Source: Streptomyces glaucescens (GTDB lineage Bacteria; Actinomycetota; Actinomycetes; Streptomycetales; Streptomycetaceae). From it: a DNA stretch of 64,000 nt. The stretch is taken from contig NZ_CP009438.1 of the NCBI RefSeq assembly GCF_000761215.1, positions 620,001 to 684,000 of the forward strand, given 5' to 3'. A model generated the notes under the pieces. It did not search any database, had not been told where the DNA came from, and was given only the letters and a program-made list of their open reading frames with translations. This document shows positions 1 through 8,763 of the stretch, piece by piece; the stretch's first letter is position 1; each line of letters starts with the position of its first letter. A program made the position numbers and the translations under genes.

Positions 1-1085
1 CCCGTGACGAGCGCGTCAGCCCGGCCGCCGACCTGTGGGCGCTGGGCGCCGTCCTGTACGCCCTGGTCGAGGGCCGCCCGCCGTACCGCGAGCGGGACCG
101 CCCGGAGGCCACCCTGCGGAGCGTGGACCGGCTGCCGCCGCGCGCCCCGGGCCGCGCCGGGCCGCTCGCCCAGGTCGTGCGCGGGCTGCTGCGCGAGGAC
201 TCCCGGGAGCGGCTGACCCGGCAGGTGGCCCGCGCGGCACTGCAGCGGGTGCTGCACGAGGACGTCGCGGCGGTACGGCCGGGCCCGCCGCCGCCCCGGG
301 TGCGCCGTGCCTGCGCCGCCGTCCGCCACACCGGGCCCGGCTGGAGCGGACGGACCGTGGCGGCCGGAACGGCGCTCGCGCTGGCCCTGGTCACGGTGGC
401 GGTGTTCGCCGCGGCGAGGGGCCTGCCGGACGGCGGCCCCGCCGCGGCCGGCGCCCCGTCCCGGCCGCCCTCGTCCGGTGGTCCGGCCACCGGCTCCCCG
501 CAGACCGGCCCCTCCCCGGCCGCCCCGTCCGCGGCCGGCCCCGGGTCCGGCCGGACGGGCCCGGTCACCTCGCCGGACCCCGCCCCGGCGCGCCCGTCCG
601 CGGCCGGCCCCACCGGTCTGCCGCGCGGCTTTCGCACCTACGCCGCCCCCGAGGGTTTCTCCGTGGCGCTGCCCGAGGACTGGCGTGCGCTGCGCACCAC
701 CCGGGTCCCCGGCCTGGCGTACCGCGTGGTGCTCGGCGCGGACGGTGACGAGCGGACCCTCACGGTGACCTACAGCGAGCGGATCGGCCCGGACCCGGTC
801 GCCGTCTGGCGCGACGACGTGGAGCCGGGGCTGAAGGGCGCCGACGGCTACCGGCGGCTCGGCGCGATCCAAGCCACGACGTACCGGGGCCGCGAGGCCG
901 CCGACATGGAGTGGGTGACCACGTCCGGGGGCACGCCGGTGCGCACCTTCGGACGCGGCTTCCTGATCGGCGGCGGCCGGGGCTACTCGCTGCGCTGGAC
1001 GGCCCCGGCGGACACTTTCGGCGCCCCCGCCGGCCGGCGAGCGCTGGACACCGTCCTGCGCACCTTCCGCACCCCGTCAGGGTGA
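1..1085 (+). CDS. Serine/threonine protein kinase, C-terminal part (5' end off window)
   Basis: The reading frame is open from base 3, so the gene starts upstream of the window. What remains is the end of a Hanks-type kinase lobe (SPAADLWALGAVLYALVEG, subdomain IX with its invariant Asp), helices X-XI, one membrane segment near 359-420 (TVAAGTALALALVTVAVFAA), a Pro/Ser/Gly-rich extracytoplasmic linker, and a C-terminal globular domain with GFRTYAAPEGFSVALPEDW. This is the layout of a membrane-anchored receptor kinase whose outside domain may sense a ligand. The catalytic HRD and DFG motifs lie outside the window, so activity cannot be judged. The stop codon overlaps the convergent serine hydrolase gene by 9 bp. 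Confidence 0.85.
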   Translation, partial: RDERVSPAADLWALGAVLYALVEGRPPYRERDRPEATLRSVDRLPPRAPGRAGPLAQVVRGLLREDSRERLTRQVARAALQRVLHEDVAAVRPGPPPPRVRRACAAVRHTGPGWSGRTVAAGTALALALVTVAVFAAARGLPDGGPAAAGAPSRPPSSGGPATGSPQTGPSPAAPSAAGPGSGRTGPVTSPDPAPARPSAAGPTGLPRGFRTYAAPEGFSVALPEDWRALRTTRVPGLAYRVVLGADGDERTLTVTYSERIGPDPVAVWRDDVEPGLKGADGYRRLGAIQATTYRGREAADMEWVTTSGGTPVRTFGRGFLIGGGRGYSLRWTAPADTFGAPAGRRALDTVLRTFRTPSG

Positions 1086-2549
1086 CGGCGGGCGCGGCGC
1101 GCGCCGGGCGCGCAGCGGGCCGCCGTGCAGGGGCTGGGTGCTCCACCGGGCGGTGAAGGCGCGGTCCGGGAGCGAGCAGGTGAGCAGCAGGTGGTGCGGG
1201 GTCTCCAGGAACAGCAGGTCCAGGCCCAGGGTCGTGGCGTCCGTCCAGCCCCCGCTCACCGCCACCGGGACGGGGTCCTCGGTGACGGTCCAGCCGTCCC
1301 CGCCCAGGCGCAGCGGGAGGTCGTGCCCGTCGTCGGTGAGCGTCACCGTCCAGCCGCCCGGCTCGCCGCGCACGGTGACCGCCGACAGTCCGGGCTGGTC
1401 CGCGCAGCGGCCGCCGGCCGGGACGAACGCGGCGGCGGCCCAGTCGTCCGCCCGGCCGGGGGGCGCGCCCCGGCCGGGGGCGGGGGGCGCGCCCCGGCCG
1501 GGGGCGGGGGGCAGCGCGAGCCCCGCCAGCCGCTCCCGCAGGGCCCGCTCCGCCGCTTCGCGGCCGGTCAGCGGCGCGGGGCCGAAGGCGGGCAGCAGAT
1601 GGGCCCAGACCAGGTTCAGCATCTCCTGCATCCGCTCGGTCTCGGCGGTCGTCACGATCACGGCGTCCTGCTCGGGCAGGACCAGGCAGAACTGGCCGTA
1701 CGCCCCGTCGCCGCGGTAGCCGTGCCGGGACATCCAGAACTGGCAGCCGTAGCCCAGGTCCCAGTCCTCGCGCCCGGGGCCGCCCATGCCGCCCGCGGTG
1801 GCCACGTGGGGGCGGGTGGCCTCGGTGACCCAGTCCTCCGGCAGCAACCGCTCGCCCCGGGCGACGCCGCGGCGCAGGTACAGCTCGCCCAGCCGGGCGA
1901 CGGCGTCGGTGGTGGTGTGCAGTCCGCTGAAGCCGAGTTCGCGGCCGGTGCGGTCGCTCAGCCAGGCGGCCTGCCCGATGCCGAGCGGGTCCAGCAGCCG
2001 CGGGCGCAGGTACGCGGTCAGCGGCCGGCCGGTGACCCGCTGGACGATGGCGGCGAGGGTGTAGGTGGTGGGCTGGTTGTAGGCGAAGACGGTGCCGGGG
2101 TCCCGCTCCGGCGGCAGCAGCAGGAAGCCCCGCACCAGTTCTTCCGGGTCGAGGGCGCGGGCGGCGTCGAGGGTCTCGCCGAGGTGGCCGCTGGACATCG
2201 TGGCGACGTGCCGGACCAGCATCGCGCGGCTGCGCGGGTCGGTGATGTCGGCGGCGAACTCGGGGAAGTAGGAGATCACCGGGGCGTCCAGGTCGATCAG
2301 TTTCCCGGCGGCGGCCAGCGCGGCGGCCGTCCCGGTGAAGCTCTTGCTCAGCGAGTACAGGAGCTGGAGGCGGTCGGGGGTGTAGGGGTTCCACCAGCCG
2401 GCGGTCACGACCTGTCCGTGGCGGAGGATCATCAGGCTGTGCGGCTCGATGTCGTCGGCCGAGTCGAGGGCGTCGAGGAAGGCCAGGATGCGGGCGGGGT
2501 CGACGCCTCGGGCGGCGGGCGTGCTCGTGGGAAGAGGGCGCGCACTCAT
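1077..2549 (-). CDS. Serine hydrolase, beta-lactamase / DD-peptidase (class C-like) family
   Basis: The protein has 490 residues. The SxxK nucleophile motif is SLSK at residues 66-69 (LLYSLSKSF) and the YxN-type motif is in FAYNQPTTYTL. The fold is the AmpC/esterase EstB family; no signal peptide is visible, so a cytoplasmic esterase or peptidase is more likely than a secreted beta-lactamase. The ATG at 2549 was chosen because AAGGA lies 7 nt upstream; the frame stays open 23 codons further up without a ribosome site. A C-terminal beta-rich domain follows. An in-frame 24-bp duplication gives two PPAPGRGA-type units in the linker. Substrate unknown. Confidence 0.88.
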   Translation of the reverse strand: MSARPLPTSTPAARGVDPARILAFLDALDSADDIEPHSLMILRHGQVVTAGWWNPYTPDRLQLLYSLSKSFTGTAAALAAAGKLIDLDAPVISYFPEFAADITDPRSRAMLVRHVATMSSGHLGETLDAARALDPEELVRGFLLLPPERDPGTVFAYNQPTTYTLAAIVQRVTGRPLTAYLRPRLLDPLGIGQAAWLSDRTGRELGFSGLHTTTDAVARLGELYLRRGVARGERLLPEDWVTEATRPHVATAGGMGGPGREDWDLGYGCQFWMSRHGYRGDGAYGQFCLVLPEQDAVIVTTAETERMQEMLNLVWAHLLPAFGPAPLTGREAAERALRERLAGLALPPAPGRGAPPAPGRGAPPGRADDWAAAAFVPAGGRCADQPGLSAVTVRGEPGGWTVTLTDDGHDLPLRLGGDGWTVTEDPVPVAVSGGWTDATTLGLDLLFLETPHHLLLTCSLPDRAFTARWSTQPLHGGPLRARRAPRPPSP

Positions 2550-2644
2550 GCGGTCATCCTTCCCGGTGACGGGCCGGCCGGGGAGGATTCCCGCCGGGTC
2601 GCGCGGCCCTGTTTTCACCGCTGGGAGCCGGGGACTCGGCTTTT

Positions 2645-3616
2645 ATGGTGCAAATCGGATACACGATGATGACGGAGCAGGCCGGCCCCCGGGACCTGGT
2701 CGAGCACGTGGTGCGGGCCGAGGAGGCCGGCTTCGACTTCTCGGTGACCTCCGACCACTACTTCCCGTGGCTGCGCTCGCAGGGCCACTCCCCGTACGCG
2801 TGGAGCGTGCTGGGCGCCGCGGCGCAGGCGACGTCCCGCATCCCGCTCATGACGTACGTGACCTGCCCGACCTTCCGCTACCACCCGGCGGTGGTGGCCC
2901 AGAAGGCGGCGACCATGCAACTGCTGTCCGAGGGCCGGTTCCGGCTGGGCCTGGGTTCGGGCGAGAACCTGAACGAGCACGTGGTGGGTGGCGGCTGGCC
3001 CTCGGTGGACGTGCGGCACGAGATGCTGGAGGAGGCCGTCGGCATCATCCGGGCGCTGTTCGAGGGCGGGCACGTCACCCGGCACGGCCGGCACTTCGAC
3101 GTGGAGTCGGCCCGGCTGTGGGATCTGCCCGACGCGCCGCCGCCCATCGGCATCGCCGTCTCCGGCGACCGGTCCTGCGCGCTGGCGGGCCGGCTGGCGG
3201 ACCTGGTCATCGCGACGGAGCCCAAGCCGGGGCTGCTGGAGGCCTTCGACCGGCACGGCGGTACGGGCAAGCCGCGGGTGGGCCAGCTGCCGGTGTGCTA
3301 CGACACCGACCGCGACAGGGCGGTCAAGCGGGCGCACGCCCAGTTCCGCTGGTTCGGCAGCGGCTGGAAGGTCAACTCCGAGCTGCCGCACCCCGACTCC
3401 TTCGAGTCGGCCACGCAGTTCGTCACCCCCGACGACGTGGCCGGGTCGATCCCGTGCGGTGACGACCCGGAGGCGTTCGTCGAGGCCGTGCGCCCGTACG
3501 CCGAGGCCGGTTTCACCGAGGTCGCGCTGGTGCAGATCGGCGGGGAGACGCAGACGGAGTTCCTGGACTGGTCGGCGAAGACCCTGCTGCCGGCGCTGCG
3601 CGAGGCGCTGGGCTGA
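2645..3616 (+). CDS. LLM-class F420-dependent oxidoreductase (FGD-like, TIGR03557 type)
   Basis: A 323-residue TIM-barrel protein of the luciferase-like monooxygenase superfamily. It starts VQIGYTMMTEQAGPRDLVEH, followed by TSDHYFPWL, PTFRYHPAVVAQKAATM and LGLGSGENLNEHVVGG, the F420-binding signature region seen in F420-dependent glucose-6-phosphate dehydrogenase relatives. The likely role is a two-electron redox reaction using reduced F420; the substrate is not predictable. It stands alone, with a possible terminator-like inverted repeat (CCGGCGG/CCGCCGG) just after the stop. A GTG one codon downstream of the ATG is an alternative start; both follow GGGGA by about 10 nt. Confidence 0.9.
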   Translation: MVQIGYTMMTEQAGPRDLVEHVVRAEEAGFDFSVTSDHYFPWLRSQGHSPYAWSVLGAAAQATSRIPLMTYVTCPTFRYHPAVVAQKAATMQLLSEGRFRLGLGSGENLNEHVVGGGWPSVDVRHEMLEEAVGIIRALFEGGHVTRHGRHFDVESARLWDLPDAPPPIGIAVSGDRSCALAGRLADLVIATEPKPGLLEAFDRHGGTGKPRVGQLPVCYDTDRDRAVKRAHAQFRWFGSGWKVNSELPHPDSFESATQFVTPDDVAGSIPCGDDPEAFVEAVRPYAEAGFTEVALVQIGGETQTEFLDWSAKTLLPALREALG

Positions 3617-3708
3617 CCGGCGGGGCGGCGGGGCCGGCACGGTCCGCCGGTGCGGCTCCTGGGAGATTGATCACCCGGGAGCCGGACATCTTGTGCGTTG
3701 AGGGGGTA

Positions 3709-3748
3709 CCAGAAGGCTCTGGAACCGTACTCCCCGGAGGCCTTCTGG
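3709..3748 (+). promoter_or_regulatory. Hairpin overlapping ribosome site and start codon of the SsgA-like gene
   Basis: CCAGAAGGC (3709-3717) is perfectly complementary to GCCTTCTGG (3740-3748). The 3' arm takes in the last G of the GGAGG Shine-Dalgarno sequence and the first base of the GTG start; the rest of the Shine-Dalgarno lies in the 22-nt loop. If the transcript starts upstream of 3709 this stem would restrict initiation. Confidence 0.55.
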
Positions 3749-4173
3749 TGAACTCCTTCGTGCACAGGACCCTGGTCATGCAACTCCAGGCCGGCACCGC
3801 CGACCGCTTCCCGGTCCTCGCCCACCTGGGCTACGACGCCGAGGACCCGTTCGCCGTCAGCGCTGTGTTCAGCCATGACGGCCGGGTGCTCGCCCGGTGG
3901 CGGCTGGACCGGGAGATGCTGGCCGACGGCCTGCGCGGTCCCGTCGGCGTGGGCGACGTCCGGATGCGCCCCGAGTCGACGGACCGGTGGGAGGAGCTGC
4001 GTCTGGACTTCTTCGGGGACCCGCGGTCCGACGGCGGCCACCATCACGCGGCCGTGTTCGCGTGGGCCCCGGCGATCGCGTCGTTCCTGGAGGAGACCTA
4101 CGCGGTGGTGCCGCCCGGCCGGGAGCAGGTCCGCCTCGACGACTTCCTGGCCGAGGTCATAGCGGAGGGCTGA
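3748..4173 (+). CDS. SsgA-like (SALP) sporulation / cell-division regulator
   Basis: A 141-residue protein of the SsgA family, specific to morphologically complex actinomycetes, whose members position septa and control cell-wall remodelling during sporulation (SsgB, for example, recruits FtsZ). Visible family features are YDAEDPFAVSAVF, the VLARWRLDREMLADGL core and GVGDVRMRPE. The GTG at 3748 was chosen because GGAGG sits 7 nt upstream; the in-frame ATG at 3667 has no ribosome site. Length fits the family (about 130-145). Which paralogue it is cannot be told from sequence alone. A second, divergent family member lies at 49560-49973. Confidence 0.9.
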   Translation: MNSFVHRTLVMQLQAGTADRFPVLAHLGYDAEDPFAVSAVFSHDGRVLARWRLDREMLADGLRGPVGVGDVRMRPESTDRWEELRLDFFGDPRSDGGHHHAAVFAWAPAIASFLEETYAVVPPGREQVRLDDFLAEVIAEG

Positions 4174-4207
4174 GGGGTCCACCGCCCCGCTGCCCCACTA
4201 CCCCGCC

Positions 4208-4222
4208 GCTGCCCGCGGCAGC
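4208..4222. terminator. Short hairpin between convergent genes
   Basis: GCTGCC / GGCAGC form a perfect 6-bp stem with a 3-nt loop between the SsgA-like gene and the convergent DUF6328 gene. No U-tract, as is usual for this G+C content. Confidence 0.4.
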
Positions 4223-4274
4223 CGCCGCCCCGCTGCCCGCGCTCAGCCGGGCGCGCGACCGCCGCGGGGCGAGC

Positions 4275-4772
4275 TCAGCGGCTGGTGTGCCGGAAGCGCG
4301 TCCACATCGGTATCCCGAACCAGCAGACCAGGTACCACACCAGCACCCCCGTGACGAGGTACGGGACGTACGGGTCGTGGGTCGCCACGCGGAGGATCAG
4401 CAGCAGCGAGGCGGTCGTGGTGGCCAGCAGCAGGACCAGGCCCACGAGGGTCATCCGGGACGCCCAGTTCACCGCCTGCGGCTTGATGCGCCGCCCGGCG
4501 ACGAGCCGGTGCAGCGAGACCGGGCTGATCAGGGCGCCGGTGGCGGCGGCGCCGAGGACGACGGTGACGATGTAGATCGTCTGGTCGGTGTCCGAGAGGC
4601 CGCGGTACGTCGGGGTGAACACGACGGTCAGCAGGAATCCGAAGAGGATCTGCACGCCCATCTGCGCGACGCGCACCTCCTGGATGAGCTCGACCCACAT
4701 CCGGTCGGCTCTCTCCTCCTCCGTCTCGTTGCGCCCCCTGGGCCTCTTCTCACTGTCCCCTGCCGCCGTCAC
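4275..4772 (-). CDS. DUF6328 family four-helix membrane protein
   Basis: A 165-residue protein with an acidic/basic N-terminus (residues 1-25) and four hydrophobic segments: VQILFGFLLTVVFT, IYIVTVVLGAAATGALI, MTLVGLVLLLATTTASLLLI and YLVTGVLVWYLVCWF. It matches the actinobacterial DUF6328 family, of unknown function. It begins with GTG, and GGGAGG lies 7 nt upstream. It is followed by the aldo-keto reductase gene on the same strand but separated by about 100 bp, so co-transcription is not certain. Confidence 0.8.
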   Translation of the reverse strand: MTAAGDSEKRPRGRNETEEERADRMWVELIQEVRVAQMGVQILFGFLLTVVFTPTYRGLSDTDQTIYIVTVVLGAAATGALISPVSLHRLVAGRRIKPQAVNWASRMTLVGLVLLLATTTASLLLILRVATHDPYVPYLVTGVLVWYLVCWFGIPMWTRFRHTSR

Positions 4773-4873
4773 GACACTGCCTCCCCGGTGGAAACGAACC
4801 GATGTCCTTCCCCTCCGGGTTCCCCCTCGGCGGCAGAACTGTCCCCGCCGAGGGAGAAGCGGTCACGTGACCG

Positions 4874-5857
4874 TCACCAGCGGCCCTCGACCTGGTCCTT
4901 GATCCGCCGGTCGTAGAGGTCCCGGATCGCCTCCAGGGTGGTGTCCGGCAGCGGCGGCAGGGTCGCGGCCGCCGTGTTGGCGCGGGCCTGCTCGGGCGAG
5001 CGGGCGCCGGGGATGACCGTGGTCACGCCGGGCTGCTGGGCGATCCAGCGCAGCGCGAGCTGGGCCGGGGTGTATCCGTCGGGCGCGAGGGCGGCGAACT
5101 CCGCGGCGGCCTCGACGCCGGTGGCGAAGTCCACGCCGGAGAAGGTCTCCCCCTGGTCGAAGGACTCGCCGTGCCGGTTGTAGGTGCGGTGGTCGTTCTC
5201 CGGGAACACCGTGTCCTTGGTGTACTTGCCGGACAGCAGGCCGGAGGCGAGCGGCACCCGGGCGATGATGCCCACGCCGGCCTCCCGCGCGGCGGGGAGC
5301 ACCTCGCGCAGCGGCTTCATGCGGAACGGGTTGAGGATGATCTGCACGCTGACCACGTTCGGGCGGGCGATGGCGGTCAGCGCCTCCTCGCAGGTCTCGA
5401 CGCTGACGCCGTAGGCGGCGATCCGCTGCTCGGCGACGAGGGTGTCCAGGGCGTCGAACACCTCGCCGGACGAGTAGACGGGGGTCGGCGGGCAGTGCAG
5501 CTGGACGAGGTCCAGGCGGTCCACGCCGAGGTTGCGCCGGGACCGGTCGTTCCAGGCGCGGAAGTTGTCCAGGACGTAGTTCTCGGGGATCTGGTCGACG
5601 CGGCGGCCCATCTTGGTCGCGACGAGGACGCGCAGATCGGGCCGGCCGCGCAGGAACGCGGCGATGGTCTGCTCGCTGCGGCCGTCGCCGTACACGTCCG
5701 CGGTGTCGAAGAAGGTCACCCCGGACTCCGCCGCCGCCTCCAGCACCGCGAGGGCGTCCTTGTCGTCGACGTCGCCCCAGTCGGCGCCGAGCTGCCAGGT
5801 CCCGAGGCCGATGACCGACGCCTGCCGGCCCCATCTGTCGAATACGCGCTGTTCCAT
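4874..5857 (-). CDS. Aldo/keto reductase
   Basis: A 327-residue (beta/alpha)8 NAD(P)H-dependent oxidoreductase of the YdbC/PLP reductase-like group. The catalytic Asp-Tyr pair lies in FFDTADVYGDGRSE, the catalytic Lys in VLVATKMGR and the His in LVQLHCPP; the cofactor-binding end is VIPGARSPEQARANTAA. The start lies only 12 bp after the stop of the upstream FAD monooxygenase gene on the same strand, so the two are probably one operon. Physiological substrate unknown. Confidence 0.9.
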   Translation of the reverse strand: MEQRVFDRWGRQASVIGLGTWQLGADWGDVDDKDALAVLEAAAESGVTFFDTADVYGDGRSEQTIAAFLRGRPDLRVLVATKMGRRVDQIPENYVLDNFRAWNDRSRRNLGVDRLDLVQLHCPPTPVYSSGEVFDALDTLVAEQRIAAYGVSVETCEEALTAIARPNVVSVQIILNPFRMKPLREVLPAAREAGVGIIARVPLASGLLSGKYTKDTVFPENDHRTYNRHGESFDQGETFSGVDFATGVEAAAEFAALAPDGYTPAQLALRWIAQQPGVTTVIPGARSPEQARANTAAATLPPLPDTTLEAIRDLYDRRIKDQVEGRW

Positions 5858-5869
5858 GGCGTCAGTGTG

Positions 5870-7084
5870 TCACCCGCGCCGGCCCGCCCCGGCACGGGCC
5901 TGCGCGGCGCGGGCGATCCTCGGTCCCAGCCAGCGCTTGGCCCGGCGCAGCGCCGTCAGCCGTCCGGCCGCCCGGTCGAGCCGGTGGTACAGCCGCGGCG
6001 GGAGGTGCGGCAGCAGGGGCGAGTGGCGCTGGCCGAGCAGGGCGAACATCTCCTCGGGCGGGAGCCGGAGGTAGCGGGGCAGGTTCTCGTACCACTGGGC
6101 GCTGTAGCGGGCGGCGCTCTGCGCGGGGAGCAGGGCAGCCTTGCGCTCCCGTTCGTAGCGGGCGAGGGCCTGCGGGACGGTGGGCAGTTCGCGCAGGGCG
6201 CCGGCCAGCGCGATGGCGTCCTCCAGGGCGAGGGTGGTGCCCGCGCCGATGGAGTAGTGGGTGGTGTGCGCGGCGTCGCCGACCAGCACGAGGTTCCCGC
6301 GGTACCAGGTGCGGTTGGTGAGGGTGCGGAAGGTCCGCCACGGGGTACCCCCGTCGGCCGGGGAGCGGCCGAGCAGCCGGTGGCCGTCCAGCGCGTCGGC
6401 GAACAGCTTCTCCAGCAGGATCAGTCCCTCGGCCTCGTCGGCGCGGTCCAGGCCGAGGCCGGTCAGGGTCTCGGGGGCGCATTCGACGACGCAGGTCCCG
6501 CGGTCGGGGCCGTAGCCGTAGCCGTAGCACCAGATCCAGCCGTGGTCGGTCTCGGTGAAGCCGAAGGTGAAGGCGTCGAACGCCTTGGTGGTGCCGAGCC
6601 ATGCGTAGCAGTTGCGGCCGGCGGTCATCTCGGTGCCGAAGTGGCCGGCGTACCGGGTGCGCAGCGCGCTGCGGACGCCGTCGGCCGCCACCACCAGGTC
6701 GGCTTCGGGCAGGCGGTCGGCGGTGACCTCGTGCGCGTACTCCAGGCGGACGCCGAGGGATCGGGCCCGGTCGGCGAGGATCTCCAGCAGCCGGTGGCGG
6801 CCGATGCCGAAGCCCTGGTCGCCGGCGTGCCGGACGGTGCGGTCGCCGACGTGGGCGACCCCCTCGTTCCAGCGGACGGAGTGCTCGTCGAGGGCGCGCG
6901 CCGACTCGGGGTCGTGCAGGTGCAGCCGGTCGAGCAGCCCGCGCCAGTACGTCACGCCCCACCCGTAGGTGGAGCCCTCGGGGCCTCGCTCGTGGACGGT
7001 GATCTCGTGGGACGGGTCCTGGAGCTTCAGCAGGATCGACAGATACAGGCCGGCGGGCCCGCCGCCGACGCAGGCGACCTTCAC
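5870..7084 (-). CDS. FAD-dependent monooxygenase (salicylyl-/anthraniloyl-CoA hydroxylase-like)
   Basis: A 404-residue flavoprotein of the p-hydroxybenzoate hydroxylase fold. The N-terminus is a dinucleotide-binding motif (VACVGGGPAGLYLSILLK), the DG motif is VVAADGVRSALR, and the second FAD motif is LVLVGDAAHTTHYSIGAG. The N-terminal sequence is typical of the monooxygenase part of salicylyl-CoA 5-hydroxylase and anthraniloyl-CoA monooxygenase, but the second oxidoreductase domain of those proteins is absent. I chose the GTG at 7084 (MKVACVGGG) because AGGG lies 6 nt upstream; GTG at 7090 is possible. Leads a likely operon with the aldo-keto reductase. Confidence 0.85.
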   Translation of the reverse strand: MKVACVGGGPAGLYLSILLKLQDPSHEITVHERGPEGSTYGWGVTYWRGLLDRLHLHDPESARALDEHSVRWNEGVAHVGDRTVRHAGDQGFGIGRHRLLEILADRARSLGVRLEYAHEVTADRLPEADLVVAADGVRSALRTRYAGHFGTEMTAGRNCYAWLGTTKAFDAFTFGFTETDHGWIWCYGYGYGPDRGTCVVECAPETLTGLGLDRADEAEGLILLEKLFADALDGHRLLGRSPADGGTPWRTFRTLTNRTWYRGNLVLVGDAAHTTHYSIGAGTTLALEDAIALAGALRELPTVPQALARYERERKAALLPAQSAARYSAQWYENLPRYLRLPPEEMFALLGQRHSPLLPHLPPRLYHRLDRAAGRLTALRRAKRWLGPRIARAAQARAGAGRRG

Positions 7085-7414
7085 ACGCACCCCTGACAGT
7101 CACTCGGTCACTCTTCGCGGTCGATTGGCAACCCACAGTAGCAGCCACCCGGCGGGGGTTTGCGTCAGCTTCGCGGCGTGATCCGCGCCACTGCGGTCGG
7201 CCGGCCGGGGGAAGTTACCTCGCGGAACAGGGACCCCGCGCGAAGGAATTTCCCGTTCCGCCCTTCTCGGCCATCGCCTCCAGCAAGATCAACTTGGTTC
7301 AACACTGCACGACATGTGGGCAATTGTCCGGATCGGAGCCAACCGTTCGCGGGAGTGCCCCACGGGCCGGTAGGCATGCGGAGTCATCCACCCCCTTCAC
7401 ACCCGGAGGTCCGT
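7085..7414. promoter_or_regulatory. Divergent intergenic region upstream of melC1
   Basis: About 330 bp without a convincing gene, of lower G+C than its neighbours around 7270-7350 (AACTTGGTTCAACACTGCAC and ACATGTGGGCAATTGTCC). It must hold the melC1-melC2 promoter and that of the divergent monooxygenase. I see no clear -35/-10 pair. Confidence 0.5.
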
Positions 7415-7819
7415 ATGCCCGAACTCAGCCGCCGTCGTGCGCTCGGCGCCGCAGCCGCCCTCGCCGCGGCAGCCGGCACCCAGGCGGTCGCCGCCCCCGC
7501 CGCCACCGCCGCCGGTCACCACCCGGGTCCGTCCACCGCCGCCACCGGTCACCACCCCGGCACGCCCGCCTCCTTCGACGAGGTCTACAAGGGCCGCCGG
7601 ATACAGGGCCGGCCCGCCGCCGGGGGCCATCACCAGCACCACGGCGGCGGCTACGCGGTCCTCATCGACGGCGTGGAGCTGCACGTGATGCAGAACGCCG
7701 ACGGCAGCTGGATCAGCGTCGTCAGCCACTACGACCCGGTCCCCACCCCGCGGGCCGCCGCCCGGGCGGCGGTCGACGAACTCCAGGGCGCGCGGCTGCT
7801 GCCGTTCCCCGCCAACTGA
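7415..7819 (+). CDS. melC1: Tyrosinase co-factor / copper chaperone MelC1
   Basis: A 134-residue secreted protein. It has a twin-arginine signal (SRRRALG followed by an Ala-rich stretch to about residue 35), then the MelC1 domain with a His cluster ([11 protein letters not shown]) and [21 protein letters not shown]. MelC1 forms a transient complex with apotyrosinase, inserts copper and supplies the Tat signal that carries MelC2 out of the cell. The ATG was chosen because CGGAGGT lies directly upstream at 7404-7410. It is first in the two-gene melanin operon; the gap to melC2 is 31 bp. Confidence 0.95.
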   Translation: MPELSRRRALGAAAALAAAAGTQAVAAPAATAAGHHPGPSTAATGHHPGTPASFDEVYKGRRIQGRPAAGGHHQHHGGGYAVLIDGVELHVMQNADGSWISVVSHYDPVPTPRAAARAAVDELQGARLLPFPAN

Positions 7820-7850
7820 CCCGCCCCGCGCCTCCTTGGAGCACTCGCAC

Positions 7851-8675
7851 ATGACCGTCCGGAAGAACCAGGCCACCCTGACCGCCGACGAGAAGCGGCG
7901 CTTCGTCGCCGCCGTCCTGGAACTCAAGCGCAGCGGCCGCTACGACGAGTTCGTCACCACCCACAACGCCTTCATCATCGGCGACACCGACGCGGGTGAG
8001 CGCACCGGCCACCGCTCGCCCTCGTTCCTGCCCTGGCACCGCAGATACCTGCTGGAGTTCGAGCGGGCCCTGCAGAGCGTGGACGCCTCGGTCGCCCTCC
8101 CCTACTGGGACTGGTCCGCCGACCGCACCGCACGGGCCTCGCTGTGGGCGCCCGACTTCCTCGGCGGCACCGGGCGCAGCCTGGACGGCCGGGTCATGGA
8201 CGGACCGTTCGCCGCCTCGGCCGGCAACTGGCCGATCAACGTGCGCGTGGACGGGCGCGCGTACCTGCGGCGGTCGCTCGGCACCGCGGTGCGGGAACTG
8301 CCGACGCGGGCGGAGGTGGAGTCGGTGCTCGGCATGGCCACGTACGACACGGCCCCCTGGAACAGCGCCTCGGACGGCTTCCGCAACCACCTGGAGGGCT
8401 GGCGCGGCGTCAACCTGCACAACCGCGTCCACGTCTGGGTGGGCGGGCAGATGGCCACCGGGATGTCGCCCAACGACCCGGTGTTCTGGCTGCACCACGC
8501 CTACGTCGACAAGCTGTGGGCCGAGTGGCAGCGCCGCCACCCGGGATCCGGCTACCTCCCCGCCGCCGGGACGCCCGACGTGGTGGACCTGAACGACAGG
8601 ATGAAGCCCTGGAACGACACCTCCCCGGCCGACCTTTTGGACCACACCGCCCACTACACCTTCGACACCGACTGA
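7851..8675 (+). CDS. melC2: Tyrosinase MelC2
   Basis: A 274-residue type-3 copper monophenol monooxygenase that oxidises tyrosine to dopaquinone, the first step to melanin. All copper ligands are visible: CuA His38 (VTTHNAF), His54 and His63 (GHRSPSFLPWHRRY); CuB in NLHNRVHVWVGG and DPVFWLHHAYVDKLW. It has no signal peptide of its own, as expected for a MelC1-dependent enzyme. The ATG at 7851 is preceded by GGAG at 9 nt; an ATG five codons upstream lacks spacing for this site. Length equals the Streptomyces family norm (about 273). Confidence 0.96.
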   Translation: MTVRKNQATLTADEKRRFVAAVLELKRSGRYDEFVTTHNAFIIGDTDAGERTGHRSPSFLPWHRRYLLEFERALQSVDASVALPYWDWSADRTARASLWAPDFLGGTGRSLDGRVMDGPFAASAGNWPINVRVDGRAYLRRSLGTAVRELPTRAEVESVLGMATYDTAPWNSASDGFRNHLEGWRGVNLHNRVHVWVGGQMATGMSPNDPVFWLHHAYVDKLWAEWQRRHPGSGYLPAAGTPDVVDLNDRMKPWNDTSPADLLDHTAHYTFDTD

Positions 8676-8763
8676 CCCGGCCGGCCGTCGGCAGGCATCC
8701 TCCCGCAGGTCAGGGGTACCCGCGTCGCACCTGTCCGACGAACGACGAAGGAGTGACCGACGC

